DNA of 64,000 nt, taken from Streptococcus troglodytae. Its GTDB lineage: Bacteria > Bacillota > Bacilli > Lactobacillales > Streptococcaceae. Made by a program: the position numbers and the translations under genes. Under the pieces are notes generated by a model, which searched no databases, was not told where the DNA came from, and worked only from the letters and a program-made list of their open reading frames with translations. How positions within the stretch are numbered: position 1 is the stretch's first letter; every line of letters starts with the position of its first letter. This document shows, piece by piece, positions 22,810 to 33,067 of the stretch. Location: contig NZ_AP014612.1 in the NCBI RefSeq assembly GCF_002355215.1, forward strand, positions 1,860,001 to 1,924,000. The letters are read 5' to 3'.

Positions 22810-23993
22810 GAATTTTAGCCATTTCAAAAAAAGTACTCATAGAATTATTACGTGATAAACGATCTCTGGCACTCTTGTTTTTAGCACCCATTTTCATCAT
22901 GTGGCTGATGAATGCCGCCTTTTCTGCCAGTACAGATACCCATGTTAAGATAGCTTCTGTTAATGTCTCTGATACTGTCACAAAAGCATTAGATGATATC
23001 AAACATATTAGTAGCAAGGATTATAAGACAGAAAAAGCTGCTAAAAAGGCTTTAAAAGATGAAAAAGTCGATGCCATACTTGTTTACAAAGACAAGGAAA
23101 ATTATGAGATGACCTATGCCAACACTGACCCTAGCAAAACTAGTTTAACGCGACAAGCTATTAAAAATACTCTAAAACAGACACAGGTCCAAAAATTGGT
23201 TCAAAATCTCAAAAAAGCGCAGGAAGCACAGGCCAAAGCTGCTCAAGCTCAAGGTAATTCTGTACAGTCCGAAATTAATAACGGAACGCAAGCACAAGCT
23301 GCAAATAACACTGGAGATAAGCAAACTAAAGTCAATACCAAACAAACCAAATTTGATTTGTCTGAAAACTACATTTATGGGGATAAGGACACTACTTTCT
23401 TTACTAAAATGACACCAATTCTTATGGGCTTCTTTGTCTTCTTCTTCGTGTTCCTCATCTCAGGTATGGCTCTTCTTAAAGAACGCACGACAGGTACACT
23501 TGACCGTCTTTTAGCTACACCAGTTAAACGCTCTGATATCGTCTTTGGTTATATGCTGTCTTATAGTCTCATTGCAGCATTGCAAACAACGGTTATTGTT
23601 TTGTCAACTATCTGGCTTCTAGACTTAGAAGTTCTTGGTAATATAGGAGATGTTATTGTTGTTAATATTCTCTTTGCTCTCGTTGCCCTATCCTTTGGTC
23701 TTTTGCTATCCACCTTAGCCCAATCAGAATTCCAAATGATGCAATTTATTCCTATTGTTATTGTTCCACAAATCTTTTTTTCAGGCATTATTTCACTAGA
23801 TTCCATGGCAGACTGGGTACAATCTCTCGGTAAAATTTTACCTCTCTATTACACTGGACATGCTCTATCAAAAATTATTTTAAATGGTACTAGTATTTTT
23901 GATCTTGAACCTGACTTGTTTGCCCTTCTTATCTTCTTAACTATTTTAACGGCGCTTAATGTTATTGGACTAAAACGCTACCGCAAGGTATAA
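22806..23993 (+). CDS. ABC-2 type exporter permease
   Basis: Membrane subunit partner of the ATPase before it. One N-terminal helix (about residues 20-40) is followed by a long extracytoplasmic region. Part of that region (about 130-190) is rich in Ala, Gln and Lys and likely coiled. Five C-terminal helices carry the ABC-2 signature region KERTTGTLDRLLATPVKRSD. Its 395 aa are normal. The substrate cannot be told from sequence. Confidence 0.9.
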   Translation: MRILAISKKVLIELLRDKRSLALLFLAPIFIMWLMNAAFSASTDTHVKIASVNVSDTVTKALDDIKHISSKDYKTEKAAKKALKDEKVDAILVYKDKENYEMTYANTDPSKTSLTRQAIKNTLKQTQVQKLVQNLKKAQEAQAKAAQAQGNSVQSEINNGTQAQAANNTGDKQTKVNTKQTKFDLSENYIYGDKDTTFFTKMTPILMGFFVFFFVFLISGMALLKERTTGTLDRLLATPVKRSDIVFGYMLSYSLIAALQTTVIVLSTIWLLDLEVLGNIGDVIVVNILFALVALSFGLLLSTLAQSEFQMMQFIPIVIVPQIFFSGIISLDSMADWVQSLGKILPLYYTGHALSKIILNGTSIFDLEPDLFALLIFLTILTALNVIGLKRYRKV

Positions 23994-24018
23994 TAAAAGA
24001 AATAAGAGTGAGGTAATT

Positions 24019-24654
24019 ATGGAAAACAACACGATTTTACACAACTATCAGGATTGGCTAGAGCATCACAAAATGCCTGCGGGGAAAAAGAAAACACTAG
24101 TCGCTGCTATTGAGCTCTTTTCTCAGCAAGGCTATAATGGGACTTCAACTGCCCAAATTGCAGAAAAGGCTGGAATTAGCCAAGCAACGATTTTTAAATA
24201 TTTTAAAACCAAAAGTGACCTCCTATCAGAAATTATGCAGCCTATGATTCCTGAACTAAAAAGAGATTTTTTCCCAAAATTACAAGCTTATACTAAACTT
24301 GAAGAAGTTGTTCACTTTATTGTTCAGGATCGTTTTCAATTTTTGACTCAGAATGCTGACCTTATCAAAATTCTTATCCAAGAAGCTCTTGTCAATATAA
24401 AATTACGAAAAACACTGTTAACCAATATTCAACTTACAATTTCAAAAGATTTTATGGCTTATTGGCAAACGTTAAAACAGATTAATCCTCAAATTAATCC
24501 TAACCTCAGTGGTATTGAGGTTATCAGAACCAACGTTGGCTTACTCTTTGCTTACTTCACACAGCGTTTTATTTTAAATATACCAACACTCTCAGAAGCA
24601 GATGATTTGGACTTAATTGAAAAACAAATTTTATCTCTTTTAACACTAAAATAA
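24019..24654 (+). CDS. TetR family transcriptional regulator
   Basis: A 211-aa regulator with an N-terminal TetR helix-turn-helix (about residues 24-70; ELFSQQGYNGTSTAQIAEKAG then SQATIFKYFKTKSDLL) and a variable ligand-binding C-terminal domain. It lies 25 bp after the exporter permease, in the same operon. Autoregulation through the paired operators at 22010-22062 is inferred. Confidence 0.9.
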   Translation: MENNTILHNYQDWLEHHKMPAGKKKTLVAAIELFSQQGYNGTSTAQIAEKAGISQATIFKYFKTKSDLLSEIMQPMIPELKRDFFPKLQAYTKLEEVVHFIVQDRFQFLTQNADLIKILIQEALVNIKLRKTLLTNIQLTISKDFMAYWQTLKQINPQINPNLSGIEVIRTNVGLLFAYFTQRFILNIPTLSEADDLDLIEKQILSLLTLK

Positions 24655-24724
24655 AAGCTCAAAATCTTGACTAATCGCTATTGTACCGCACTTACAAAAC
24701 GTAGTGAACTAAAGTCATAAAAGC

Positions 24725-24764
24725 AAAAATTCTAGCTCATCATTATGATGAGCTAGAATTTTTA
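24725..24764. terminator. Bidirectional terminator
   Basis: Perfect stem TTCTAGCTCATCA/TGATGAGCTAGAA with a TTA loop. It is flanked by A5 on the left and T5 on the right, so it serves both the tetR gene (plus) and the SPFH gene (minus). Confidence 0.88.
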
Positions 24765-24770
24765 TAATTA

Positions 24771-25661
24771 TTACAATCTTGCTTTCAAAGCAGACATGAC
24801 TTGTGTCCGAATGTCTTCTGCTCCTTCAGGATTAGCAGGTAAAAAAATGGAGCTATTGCCATGTTGCGCAAAGGTATTAAGAGAATCAAGGTATTGATTG
24901 GTCAAAAGAATAGACATGATTTGCTCTTCTGTCAATGATACATTAGTACCTTTTAATTCCATGATAGACTCAGCTAAACCATCAACAATCGCCTTACGCT
25001 GTTGGGCAATACCAACACCATGGAGACGGTCTTTTTCAGCCTCAGCTTCTGCAGCAGTGACAATTTTAATTTTATCAGCATTTGCCAATTCTTGCGCAGC
25101 AACGCGCTTACGCTGTGCAGCGTTAATCTCATTCATGGATTGTTTAACTTCGGCATCAGGTTCAACCTTAGTAATCAGGGTTTTAACAATGATATAACCG
25201 TAAGTTGACATTTCTTCGGCAACTTGATGCTGTACTTCAAGAGCAATTTCATCTTTTTTCTCAAATAATTCATCTAAAGTTAATTTAGGAACAGACGAAC
25301 GCAGCGCATCTTCAATATAAGATTGTATTTGCGCTTCTGGTCTCATGAGTTTGTAATAAGCGTCAATAACATTTTGCTCATTAACCCTATATTGCGTAGC
25401 AACATTAAGCGTCACAAAAACGTTGTCCTTTGTCTTAGTTTCGACAATAATTTCCGATTGAAGCAGACGTAATTGGATACGCGCAGCAATTTTATCAATT
25501 CCAAAAGGTAAACGTAAATGAATCCCACTAGCGGAAGTCAATTGATATTTACCAAAGCGTTCAATAATAGCAACTGTTTGTTGGCGAACAACATAAAGTC
25601 CACTGGCAATCAAAAGGATGACCAAAAACAGTATGAAACATAAAAAAATAAAAACTCCCAT
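24771..25661 (-). CDS. SPFH/band-7 (stomatin-prohibitin) membrane protein
   Basis: A 296-aa protein with one N-terminal membrane helix (about residues 3-25), an SPFH domain (about 28-200; VVRQQTVAIIERFGKYQ) and an Ala/Glu-rich coiled coil (about 175-235). This resembles QmcA/stomatin-type scaffold proteins of membrane microdomains. The exact role is unknown. A -10 box (25681-25686) precedes it, so it is probably monocistronic. Confidence 0.88.
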   Translation of the reverse strand: MGVFIFLCFILFLVILLIASGLYVVRQQTVAIIERFGKYQLTSASGIHLRLPFGIDKIAARIQLRLLQSEIIVETKTKDNVFVTLNVATQYRVNEQNVIDAYYKLMRPEAQIQSYIEDALRSSVPKLTLDELFEKKDEIALEVQHQVAEEMSTYGYIIVKTLITKVEPDAEVKQSMNEINAAQRKRVAAQELANADKIKIVTAAEAEAEKDRLHGVGIAQQRKAIVDGLAESIMELKGTNVSLTEEQIMSILLTNQYLDSLNTFAQHGNSSIFLPANPEGAEDIRTQVMSALKARL

Positions 25662-25680
25662 GATAATCTCCTTTTTTCAT

Positions 25681-25686
25681 ATTATA
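25681..25686 (-). promoter_or_regulatory. -10 box for the SPFH gene
   Basis: TATAAT on the minus strand, about 20 bp before the start codon and AAAGGAG site. No convincing -35 was found. Confidence 0.4.
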
Positions 25687-25715
25687 GACTATTTCAAATT
25701 TTTTGATAAGAATAG

Positions 25716-26966
25716 TCAGACGAGCATATTATACAGACTTTCATTCCCATGAAGATTGATATAACCCGGGTCAAAAGCACTCAAACGATCAATTAGAGCC
25801 TGATAATCATTTTTATCCGCTAAAGTAATGCCGATTAGGACTGGACCTGTCCCTTTATTGGCACGTTTAATATATTCAAAACGGGTGATATCATCATTTG
25901 GTCCTAAAATATCATTAACAAATTCACGTAGAGCTCCTGGGCGCTGCGGGAAATTAACAACAAAGTAATGCTTGACGCCATCATAGATGAGTGCCCTCTC
26001 TTCCATTTCCTGCATACGGTTAATATCGTTATTCCCACCGGAAATAATACAGACAATGGTTTTGCCCTTAATATCATCTTTCATTTCTTCTAGAGCTGCA
26101 ATAGAAGCTGCTCCAGCTGGTTCTGCAATAATACCTTGTTTAGAATACATATCAATCAAGGCTTCAGAAATGAGGCCTTCATCCACACCAATCAAACGAT
26201 CAACATACTTCCTAGCAACATCATAGGTAGAACGTCCAACCTTTTGAACAGCTATACCATCTGCGAACTTATCAATATGCTCTAATTTAACAGGATGTCC
26301 CTTATCAAAAGCTGCCCGCATGCTGCGAGCTCCCATTGCCTCAACGCCAATAACCTCAATTTCAGGAGCTACATCTTTAATATAGGCTGATACACCTGAA
26401 ATAAGACCGCCGCCGCCAACAGGTACTAAAATAGCATCAAAGCTTAAGCCATCTTCTTGAGCCTGATCATAAATTTCATAAGCAATTGTTCCTTGACCCG
26501 CTTGTACCATGTCATTATCAAAGGGATCGATAAAGGTCATACCTTCAGCTTTCGTATAATCTTGGGCTGCCTGAGCAGAAGCATCAAAAGTATCACCTAC
26601 CAATTTGATCGTTACAAAGGTGCCTCCAAAAAATTGTACCTGACCAATTTTTTGATGAGGGGTTGTTACAGGCATAAAAATAGTTGCAGGTATTTTCATT
26701 TCATTACAGGTATAAGCAACTCCTTGAGCGTGATTTCCGGCAGAAGCACAAACAACTCCCCTAGCCTTTTCTTCATCTGATAATTGTGAAATAGCATAAT
26801 AAGCGCCACGAATTTTAAAAGAACGCACCTTTTGCATATTTTCACGTTTTAAATAAATTGTCGCTCCATATTTTTCTGACAAATAGCGATCAAAATCAAG
26901 TGGTGTTCGAACAACAACATCTTTTAAGATTTTGTTAGCAGCAACCACATCTTTAGCTGAAATCAT
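25716..26966 (-). CDS. ilvA: Threonine dehydratase, biosynthetic
   Basis: PLP enzyme that makes 2-oxobutanoate from threonine, the first step of isoleucine synthesis. The PLP-lysine motif KVRSFKIRGAYYAI, the Gly loop VPVGGGGLISG and a C-terminal ACT-like regulatory domain (about 330-416) are visible. The frame is open to 27062, but MISAKDVV after AGAGGA gives the family start and 416 aa. It lies after ilvC but has its own -10 box and follows a terminator, so it may be a separate unit. Confidence 0.94.
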   Translation of the reverse strand: MISAKDVVAANKILKDVVVRTPLDFDRYLSEKYGATIYLKRENMQKVRSFKIRGAYYAISQLSDEEKARGVVCASAGNHAQGVAYTCNEMKIPATIFMPVTTPHQKIGQVQFFGGTFVTIKLVGDTFDASAQAAQDYTKAEGMTFIDPFDNDMVQAGQGTIAYEIYDQAQEDGLSFDAILVPVGGGGLISGVSAYIKDVAPEIEVIGVEAMGARSMRAAFDKGHPVKLEHIDKFADGIAVQKVGRSTYDVARKYVDRLIGVDEGLISEALIDMYSKQGIIAEPAGAASIAALEEMKDDIKGKTIVCIISGGNNDINRMQEMEERALIYDGVKHYFVVNFPQRPGALREFVNDILGPNDDITRFEYIKRANKGTGPVLIGITLADKNDYQALIDRLSAFDPGYINLHGNESLYNMLV

Positions 26967-27000
26967 AATAGTCCTCTTTTTCAAAATATTCAGTCTATTT

Positions 27001-27006
27001 ATTATA
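27001..27006 (-). promoter_or_regulatory. -10 box for ilvA
   Basis: TATAAT in a TTGTTATAAT context on the minus strand, 34 bp before the ilvA start. The -35 region is poor. Confidence 0.4.
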
Positions 27007-27165
27007 ACAAAAAAATCGCTAAAATGATATATCGGAATCTGTCCGTTTGACAACAAAAACACTTAACAAGCAATATTAAGTATTTTATACGAAACAGGAA
27101 CAAACTGCAAACCCAAAAATTGATAAGGAGACTTCAAATGCCATTGCTGGCATTCTTTAAAAACA

Positions 27166-27191
27166 TAAAAAAGCTGGAAAACATCCAACTT
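27166..27191 (-). terminator. Terminator after ilvC
   Basis: Minus-strand stem AAGTTGGA/TCCAGCTT (one G-T pair) with a short loop and a T6 tract, 15 bp after the ilvC stop codon. Confidence 0.75.
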
Positions 27192-27206
27192 TTCATGTCA
27201 TTTATT

Positions 27207-28295
<1,089 letters not shown>

Positions 28296-28778
28296 TTAGG
28301 ATAAATCTCTAGTAAAGCCTGTCGCTCCCGTACGAGCGATATTTTTCACCCCGTAAGGCTGAATGACTCGAATAAGAGCTTCAATCTTATCTGCATCACC
28401 AGTCATTTGAATAGTAATAGACTTTGGTGCGACATCAATAACACTGGCACGAAAAGGCTGAATAATCGCCAAAATCTCCGCACGCTTACTAGTTGGGGCA
28501 GCAACCTTAATCAAGATGACTTCGCGTTCCAAGTGAGGTTTATCTGTAATATCTCGAACACGAACAACATCAATTAGACGATTAAGCTGCTTCATAATCT
28601 GTTCAACTTCCTCCAAGGAGTCAACATCAATAATAATGGTAATTCTTGAAATATTGGGGATTTCAGTATGACCTACTGAGATAGACTCAATATTAACTTG
28701 ACGACGAGAAAGAACTCCTGTAAAACGATTCAGGACTCCTGTGGAATTTTGAAGTTTGGCTGTTAACATTCTACGCAT
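28296..28778 (-). CDS. ilvN: Acetolactate synthase small (regulatory) subunit
   Basis: Regulatory subunit with an N-terminal ACT domain (about residues 4-75; GVLNRFTGVLSRRQVNIESISVG) and a C-terminal ALS_ss_C domain, 160 aa. It gives the large subunit valine sensitivity. Start codons at residues 1 and 4 are both possible; the first overlaps the ilvB end by 8 bp. Also called ilvH in some annotations. Confidence 0.94.
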   Translation of the reverse strand: MRRMLTAKLQNSTGVLNRFTGVLSRRQVNIESISVGHTEIPNISRITIIIDVDSLEEVEQIMKQLNRLIDVVRVRDITDKPHLEREVILIKVAAPTSKRAEILAIIQPFRASVIDVAPKSITIQMTGDADKIEALIRVIQPYGVKNIARTGATGFTRDLS

Positions 28779-30474
28779 TAAAAGTCACCCCCAACATTTC
28801 CGCATTGCTCTTTCCTGATGGTACCATTGGATAAACATGCTCACGATTAGAAATATCAACTTCTATCAACATAGGCTTGTTTTCCAAAATAACTTCCAAA
28901 TCTTTTTCTAAAGTCAAAGGATTGTCCAATTTATAATGGCTGATCCCATAAGATTCAGCTAAAAGTTGGAAATTAGGTTCATCATCAAAGGTTGACTCAC
29001 TGCGACGCTCATCATAAAAAGATTCCTGCCACTGACGAACCATTCCTAAAGAATGATTATTAATTAAGACAAGCTTAATTGGAACGCCGTAACCATTTAA
29101 AATAGCCAACTCTTGATTAGTCATTTGAAAACCGCCATCACCAACAAAAAGAACAACCTCTTTATCAGGATTAGCTAATTTGGCTCCCACAGCTGCAGGA
29201 ATACCAAATCCCATTGTTCCTAGGCCGCCTGATGTGATAATCTGACGCTCATTTTTATAAGGATAAAATTGAGCTGCCCACATTTGATGCTGACCAACAT
29301 CCGTAATAATAACGGCATCACCTTTTGTTAATTTACCAATTGTTTCAATAACGTGCTGTGGTTTGATAACTTCTTGGTCAAACTTATAACTAAATGGAGC
29401 CTTAGCCTTATTTTGCAAGACCTTATCCGTCCATTCTCTGTGTCTTGTGGATACTTTATCAGACTCTAAGAGCTGTTTTAAGGTTTTCTTGGCATCTCCA
29501 ACAACTGGAATAGCCGTCTTAACGACCTTACCAATTTCAGCAGGATCTATATCAACATGAGCCACAACAGCCTTTTGGGCAAAAGTCTTAGGGTTTCCTG
29601 TCAAACGATCCGCAAATCGCGAACCAAAATTAATGAGAAAATCGCATTCCGTCAAAGCCATATTGGAAGCATAAGAACCATGCATCCCTCCCATCCCTAA
29701 TGATAACGGATGGTCAATTGGCATAACTCCCAAACTCAAAAGCGTTGAGACAACAGGAATCTGATAACGTTCTGCAAAAGCAATAAGTTCTGCAGAAGCT
29801 CCTGAATAATTGACACCGCCACCTGCTAGAATCAAAGGTTTTTTTGCCTTTTTTAATTGGCTCAAGATTTTCTTGATTTGTAAATTATTTGGCTCAATGG
29901 TTGGTTGATAACCCGGAATTTTAATTGTCGTTTCATTAAAAGAACTTACTTTTTTCTCAGAAACATCTTTAGGTAAATCAATAACGACTGGCCCAGGACG
30001 TCCTGTTGTCGCAATATGAACAGCCTCTGTTACAATTCTTGGGATATCGGCTGTTTCGCGAACCTGATAATTATATTTAGTAATTGGCATCGTAACACCA
30101 ATAATATCAGCTTCTTGAAAGGCATCTTTACCAATACCCGGAGTTGCAACCTGCCCAGTAAAAACCAACATTGGGACACTATCACTCATAGCATCGGCAA
30201 TCCCGGTAATGGCATTAGTCGCTCCAGGACCACTGGTAACAATAGCTACACCAAGTTTCCCTGTTGACTTTGCAAATCCTTCCGCTTCATGCACTGCTCC
30301 TTGTTCATGACGCGCTAAAATATGACGAATGTTGTCTTGTTTATAAATAGCATCATAAAGTGGTAAGACAGCGCCACCAGGATAGCCAAAAATAGTTTCT
30401 ACTCCTAAATTTGCCAAAGTATCAAGAAGAAGTTCTGAGCCTGATTTAGGATTTTCAAGAGATATTTTTTCCAC
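28771..30474 (-). CDS. ilvB: Acetolactate synthase large (catalytic) subunit
   Basis: Thiamine-diphosphate enzyme that condenses pyruvate with pyruvate or 2-oxobutanoate. The ThDP-activating Glu lies in the LARHEQGAVHEAEGFA segment. The ThDP/Mg motif GDGGFQMTNQELAILNGYGVPIK-type region is at about residue 445. 567 aa. The start codon is GTG, 5 nt after GGAGG. First gene of ilvBNC, preceded by a promoter and a CodY-type box. Confidence 0.95.
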   Translation of the reverse strand: MEKISLENPKSGSELLLDTLANLGVETIFGYPGGAVLPLYDAIYKQDNIRHILARHEQGAVHEAEGFAKSTGKLGVAIVTSGPGATNAITGIADAMSDSVPMLVFTGQVATPGIGKDAFQEADIIGVTMPITKYNYQVRETADIPRIVTEAVHIATTGRPGPVVIDLPKDVSEKKVSSFNETTIKIPGYQPTIEPNNLQIKKILSQLKKAKKPLILAGGGVNYSGASAELIAFAERYQIPVVSTLLSLGVMPIDHPLSLGMGGMHGSYASNMALTECDFLINFGSRFADRLTGNPKTFAQKAVVAHVDIDPAEIGKVVKTAIPVVGDAKKTLKQLLESDKVSTRHREWTDKVLQNKAKAPFSYKFDQEVIKPQHVIETIGKLTKGDAVIITDVGQHQMWAAQFYPYKNERQIITSGGLGTMGFGIPAAVGAKLANPDKEVVLFVGDGGFQMTNQELAILNGYGVPIKLVLINNHSLGMVRQWQESFYDERRSESTFDDEPNFQLLAESYGISHYKLDNPLTLEKDLEVILENKPMLIEVDISNREHVYPMVPSGKSNAEMLGVTFNA

Positions 30475-30501
30475 AGAAACCTCCTTTTCAATTATTGTTC
30501 A

Positions 30502-30516
30502 AATTTTCAAAAAATT
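30502..30516 (-). promoter_or_regulatory. CodY-type box upstream of ilvB
   Basis: AATTTTTTGAAAATT on the minus strand differs from the Gram-positive CodY consensus AATTTTCWGAAAATT at one position. It lies between the promoter and ilvB, where binding would block transcription. CodY control of ilv genes is well established in low-GC Gram-positives. Confidence 0.65.
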
Positions 30517-30533
30517 CAAATCACTTAGTTTAT

Positions 30534-30561
30534 ATCATAACACTTTTGAAAAATTTTGCAA
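30534..30561 (-). promoter_or_regulatory. Predicted ilvBNC promoter
   Basis: TTGCAA (30556-30561), 16-bp spacer and TATGAT (30534-30539) on the minus strand, about 60 bp before ilvB. Confidence 0.5.
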
Positions 30562-30606
30562 GTCAATTTGGCAATTATCCCCCTAATTTTCATTACTTTT
30601 TCCAAA

Positions 30607-30633
30607 AGAAAAAAAGCCGCCAGCAAACGACTT
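30607..30633 (-). terminator. Terminator of the Gls24-FakA operon
   Basis: Minus-strand stem AAGTCG/CGGCTT (one G-T pair) with T7 following, just after the FakA-like stop codon. The stem is short. Confidence 0.55.
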
Positions 30634-30639
30634 GATTTC

Positions 30640-32307
30640 TTATTCTACACTCATCAAATAAGGATAGACGGGTTGATCTCCTTGATGAATTTCGACTTCC
30701 ATTTCTTCATGCTGATTTTCAAAATCTTCAGCTAATTTTTGAGCTTGTTCTTGACTACCTTCTTCGCCAACATAAATGGTGACAATTTCACTGTCTTCAG
30801 CAATCATTTTTTCAAGCAGTTGATGTAAGGCCTGATCCATATCTGGATTTGATACGAGGATTTTTCCATTGACCATACCTAAAATATCATCTTTATGAAT
30901 ATCAAGACCATCAATCGTCGTATCACGAACAGCCCTAGTAACACTACCACTGACAACATCAGTCAAACTTTCTGTCATAGCCACAAGATTATCTTCAAGA
31001 GAATTTGCGGCATTAAAGGCCAAGAGACTTGTTAATCCTTGTGGAATGGTTCGGGTCTCAACAACTGCTGCAGGAACATCAACAACATCTGCTGCACTCT
31101 GCGCAGCCATAAAAATATTTTTATTATTCGGTAAAATAATGATATTTTCAGCCTTAACAGATTCAATCGCTTTAACAACATCTTCTGTAGAAGGGTTCAT
31201 TGTCTGACCACCTGAGATGATATAATCAACACCTTGTGCCTTAAAGATTTTTGCCAAACCTTCACCGGCGACAACTGCAATAATACCAAATTTCTTCGTT
31301 TCTCGCGGTAAATCAGCAGTGGTATTTTCCTTTTGCACCTGAGCATCGTGTTGATTTCGCATGTTATCCACTTTAACTTTGACCAAGGCACCATACTTAA
31401 GTCCTTCTTGCATGACAAGTCCGGGATCTTCGGTATGAACATGAACCTTAACAATTTCATCATCATTGACAACTAAAAGAGAATCTCCTAAATTATTTAA
31501 ATAATTTCGAAAATCTTCGTAATTAAAATCTTTAACATAGGTAGGACCCTGTTTTAGCGCTACCATAATTTCTGTACAGTAACCAAAAGTAATATCTTCT
31601 GTTGCAACATGGCTGGCAACAGATTTATGATGTTCGGCATTAATCATTTCTGTCATATTAGCAGGTGTCGCTTGAAAATCTTCTGAGATAATATAATCAC
31701 CTGTCAAGGCTGATAGGAAGCCTTCATAAATGAATACGAGACCTTGACCTCCTGAATCAACAACACCAACTTCCCTTAAAACCGGAAGCAAATCCGGTGT
31801 CTTAGCCAGTGCTGCTTTAGCTCCATCCAATGCCGCCTGCATCACTTCAATCGCATCATCTGTATTTTCAGATTTTTTAATAGCTGCCGTCGCAGCACCA
31901 CGCGATACAGTTAAGATGGTCCCTTCAACCGGCTTCATGACTGCTTTATAAGCTACTTCAACACCGACTTGTAGAGCCTGCGCTAAATCTTTACCCGTTA
32001 ATTCTTCCTTATTTTTTATGCTTTGACCAAAACCGCGGAAAAGCTGAGAAGTGATAACACCTGAATTTCCCCGTGCCCCCATTAAAAGACCTTTGGAAAG
32101 AATTTGTCCAACTTCACCCACCGTAGAAGCTGGCTTATCTGAAACTTCCTTAGCACCGTTATCCATGGTCATGCCCATATTAGTACCTGTATCACCATCT
32201 GGGACAGGAAAGACATTCAGTGAATTGACATACTCTGCTTGTTTACCAAGACGGGTTGCAGCTGCCTGAACCATTCCTTGGAATAAACTTGTTGTAATAT
32301 TAGCCAC
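30640..32307 (-). CDS. fakA: DAK-domain fatty acid kinase subunit FakA-like
   Basis: ATP-binding subunit expected to phosphorylate fatty acids held by a FakB partner, for incorporation into phospholipid. N-terminal DhaL domain (about residues 1-200) has the Mg-ATP motif NVFPVPDGDTGTNMGMTM. The C-terminal DegV-like region (about 310-555) is the YloV/FakA arrangement. The start is GTG, sharing its G with the stop TAG of the preceding gene, so the two are coupled. Confidence 0.88.
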   Translation of the reverse strand: MANITTSLFQGMVQAAATRLGKQAEYVNSLNVFPVPDGDTGTNMGMTMDNGAKEVSDKPASTVGEVGQILSKGLLMGARGNSGVITSQLFRGFGQSIKNKEELTGKDLAQALQVGVEVAYKAVMKPVEGTILTVSRGAATAAIKKSENTDDAIEVMQAALDGAKAALAKTPDLLPVLREVGVVDSGGQGLVFIYEGFLSALTGDYIISEDFQATPANMTEMINAEHHKSVASHVATEDITFGYCTEIMVALKQGPTYVKDFNYEDFRNYLNNLGDSLLVVNDDEIVKVHVHTEDPGLVMQEGLKYGALVKVKVDNMRNQHDAQVQKENTTADLPRETKKFGIIAVVAGEGLAKIFKAQGVDYIISGGQTMNPSTEDVVKAIESVKAENIIILPNNKNIFMAAQSAADVVDVPAAVVETRTIPQGLTSLLAFNAANSLEDNLVAMTESLTDVVSGSVTRAVRDTTIDGLDIHKDDILGMVNGKILVSNPDMDQALHQLLEKMIAEDSEIVTIYVGEEGSQEQAQKLAEDFENQHEEMEVEIHQGDQPVYPYLMSVE

Positions 32308-32672
32308 TAATCTTCTCCCACAACTTTAATATTTTGTACATAAACATTAACCATATCAGCCGTAATGCCTAACTGATTTTCAAGGTTAAACTTAACACGT
32401 TCTTGAATATTCTTTGACACTTCGCTAATTTTGACACCATAACTCATCACAGTATAAACATCAACTGAAATACCGGCATCTGTCGACTTTATGACAACAC
32501 CTTTAGAATAGTTTTCCTTACGCAGAAGTGCTTGAAAATTATCCTTGAGGGCACTTTTACTTGCCATGCCAACAACTCCAAAGATTTCATTAGCTGAACC
32601 GCCAACGACTGTCGCGATCACATCATCAGACAATTCAATTTGACCATCTTTTGTATTAATTTTTACCGTCAT
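32307..32672 (-). CDS. Asp23/Gls24 family protein (YloU-like)
   Basis: Small 121-aa protein of the Asp23/Gls24 family, which often accompanies fakA in Firmicutes. Family features include the N-terminal DGQIELSDDVIATVVGGSANEIFGVVGM and a central DVYTVMSYGVKISEVSKNIQ. No membrane segment. Its role in FakA function is unsettled. It has its own promoter (32703-32731) and a GAGG ribosome site. Confidence 0.9.
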   Translation of the reverse strand: MTVKINTKDGQIELSDDVIATVVGGSANEIFGVVGMASKSALKDNFQALLRKENYSKGVVIKSTDAGISVDVYTVMSYGVKISEVSKNIQERVKFNLENQLGITADMVNVYVQNIKVVGED

Positions 32673-33016
32673 TTTGCTACCTCAAAAAGTTTTTATCAGT
32701 TTATTTTACCATAATATAGAAACCTTGTAAAAATATAGGTATATAGATTATCTTTCCTAAATATCAAGAGATAGCTTGTTTATCTTGTGTAACAAGTCAT
32801 TTGACCCACTATTGTCAAATCAGTTTTCTTCACATTGAAATAAGGTGTCTACAACTTACTTAACAAGAAATATTTTAACCGATCTAGGTGGACTGTTAAA
32901 AGTTAAAGACTAAAAGACAAAAATTCCAATCAGAAATGGTTAATGACATTAAAACATAATGAAACTGATGTAGACGTACAATTTAAATTTTATTTACACC
33001 TACTTTCAAAACAGAG
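32673..33016. other. Intergenic region between divergent genes
   Basis: About 390 bp separate the Gls24 gene (minus) from the ICMT-family gene (plus). Apart from the two promoters at its edges, I see no gene, hairpin or repeat in it. Confidence 0.6.
32703..32731 (-). promoter_or_regulatory. Promoter of the Gls24-FakA operon
   Basis: TTTACA (32726-32731), 17-bp spacer, TAAAAT (32703-32708) on the minus strand, about 30 bp before the start codon. Confidence 0.7.
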
Positions 33017-33046
33017 TTGGATTTTTACCTTAAATTCTTGTAAAAT
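33017..33046 (+). promoter_or_regulatory. Promoter of the ICMT-family gene
   Basis: TTGGAT (33017-33022), 18-bp spacer, TAAAAT (33041-33046), then AGGAGG and ATG at 33068. Confidence 0.55.
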
Positions 33047-33067
33047 GATAAAAGTAGGAGGTTTAGA

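Noticed and set aside
30475..30640. T-box or attenuator leader before ilvB
   Set aside because: The leader is under 70 nt from the predicted start and has no T-box motif or leader peptide; the space is too short.
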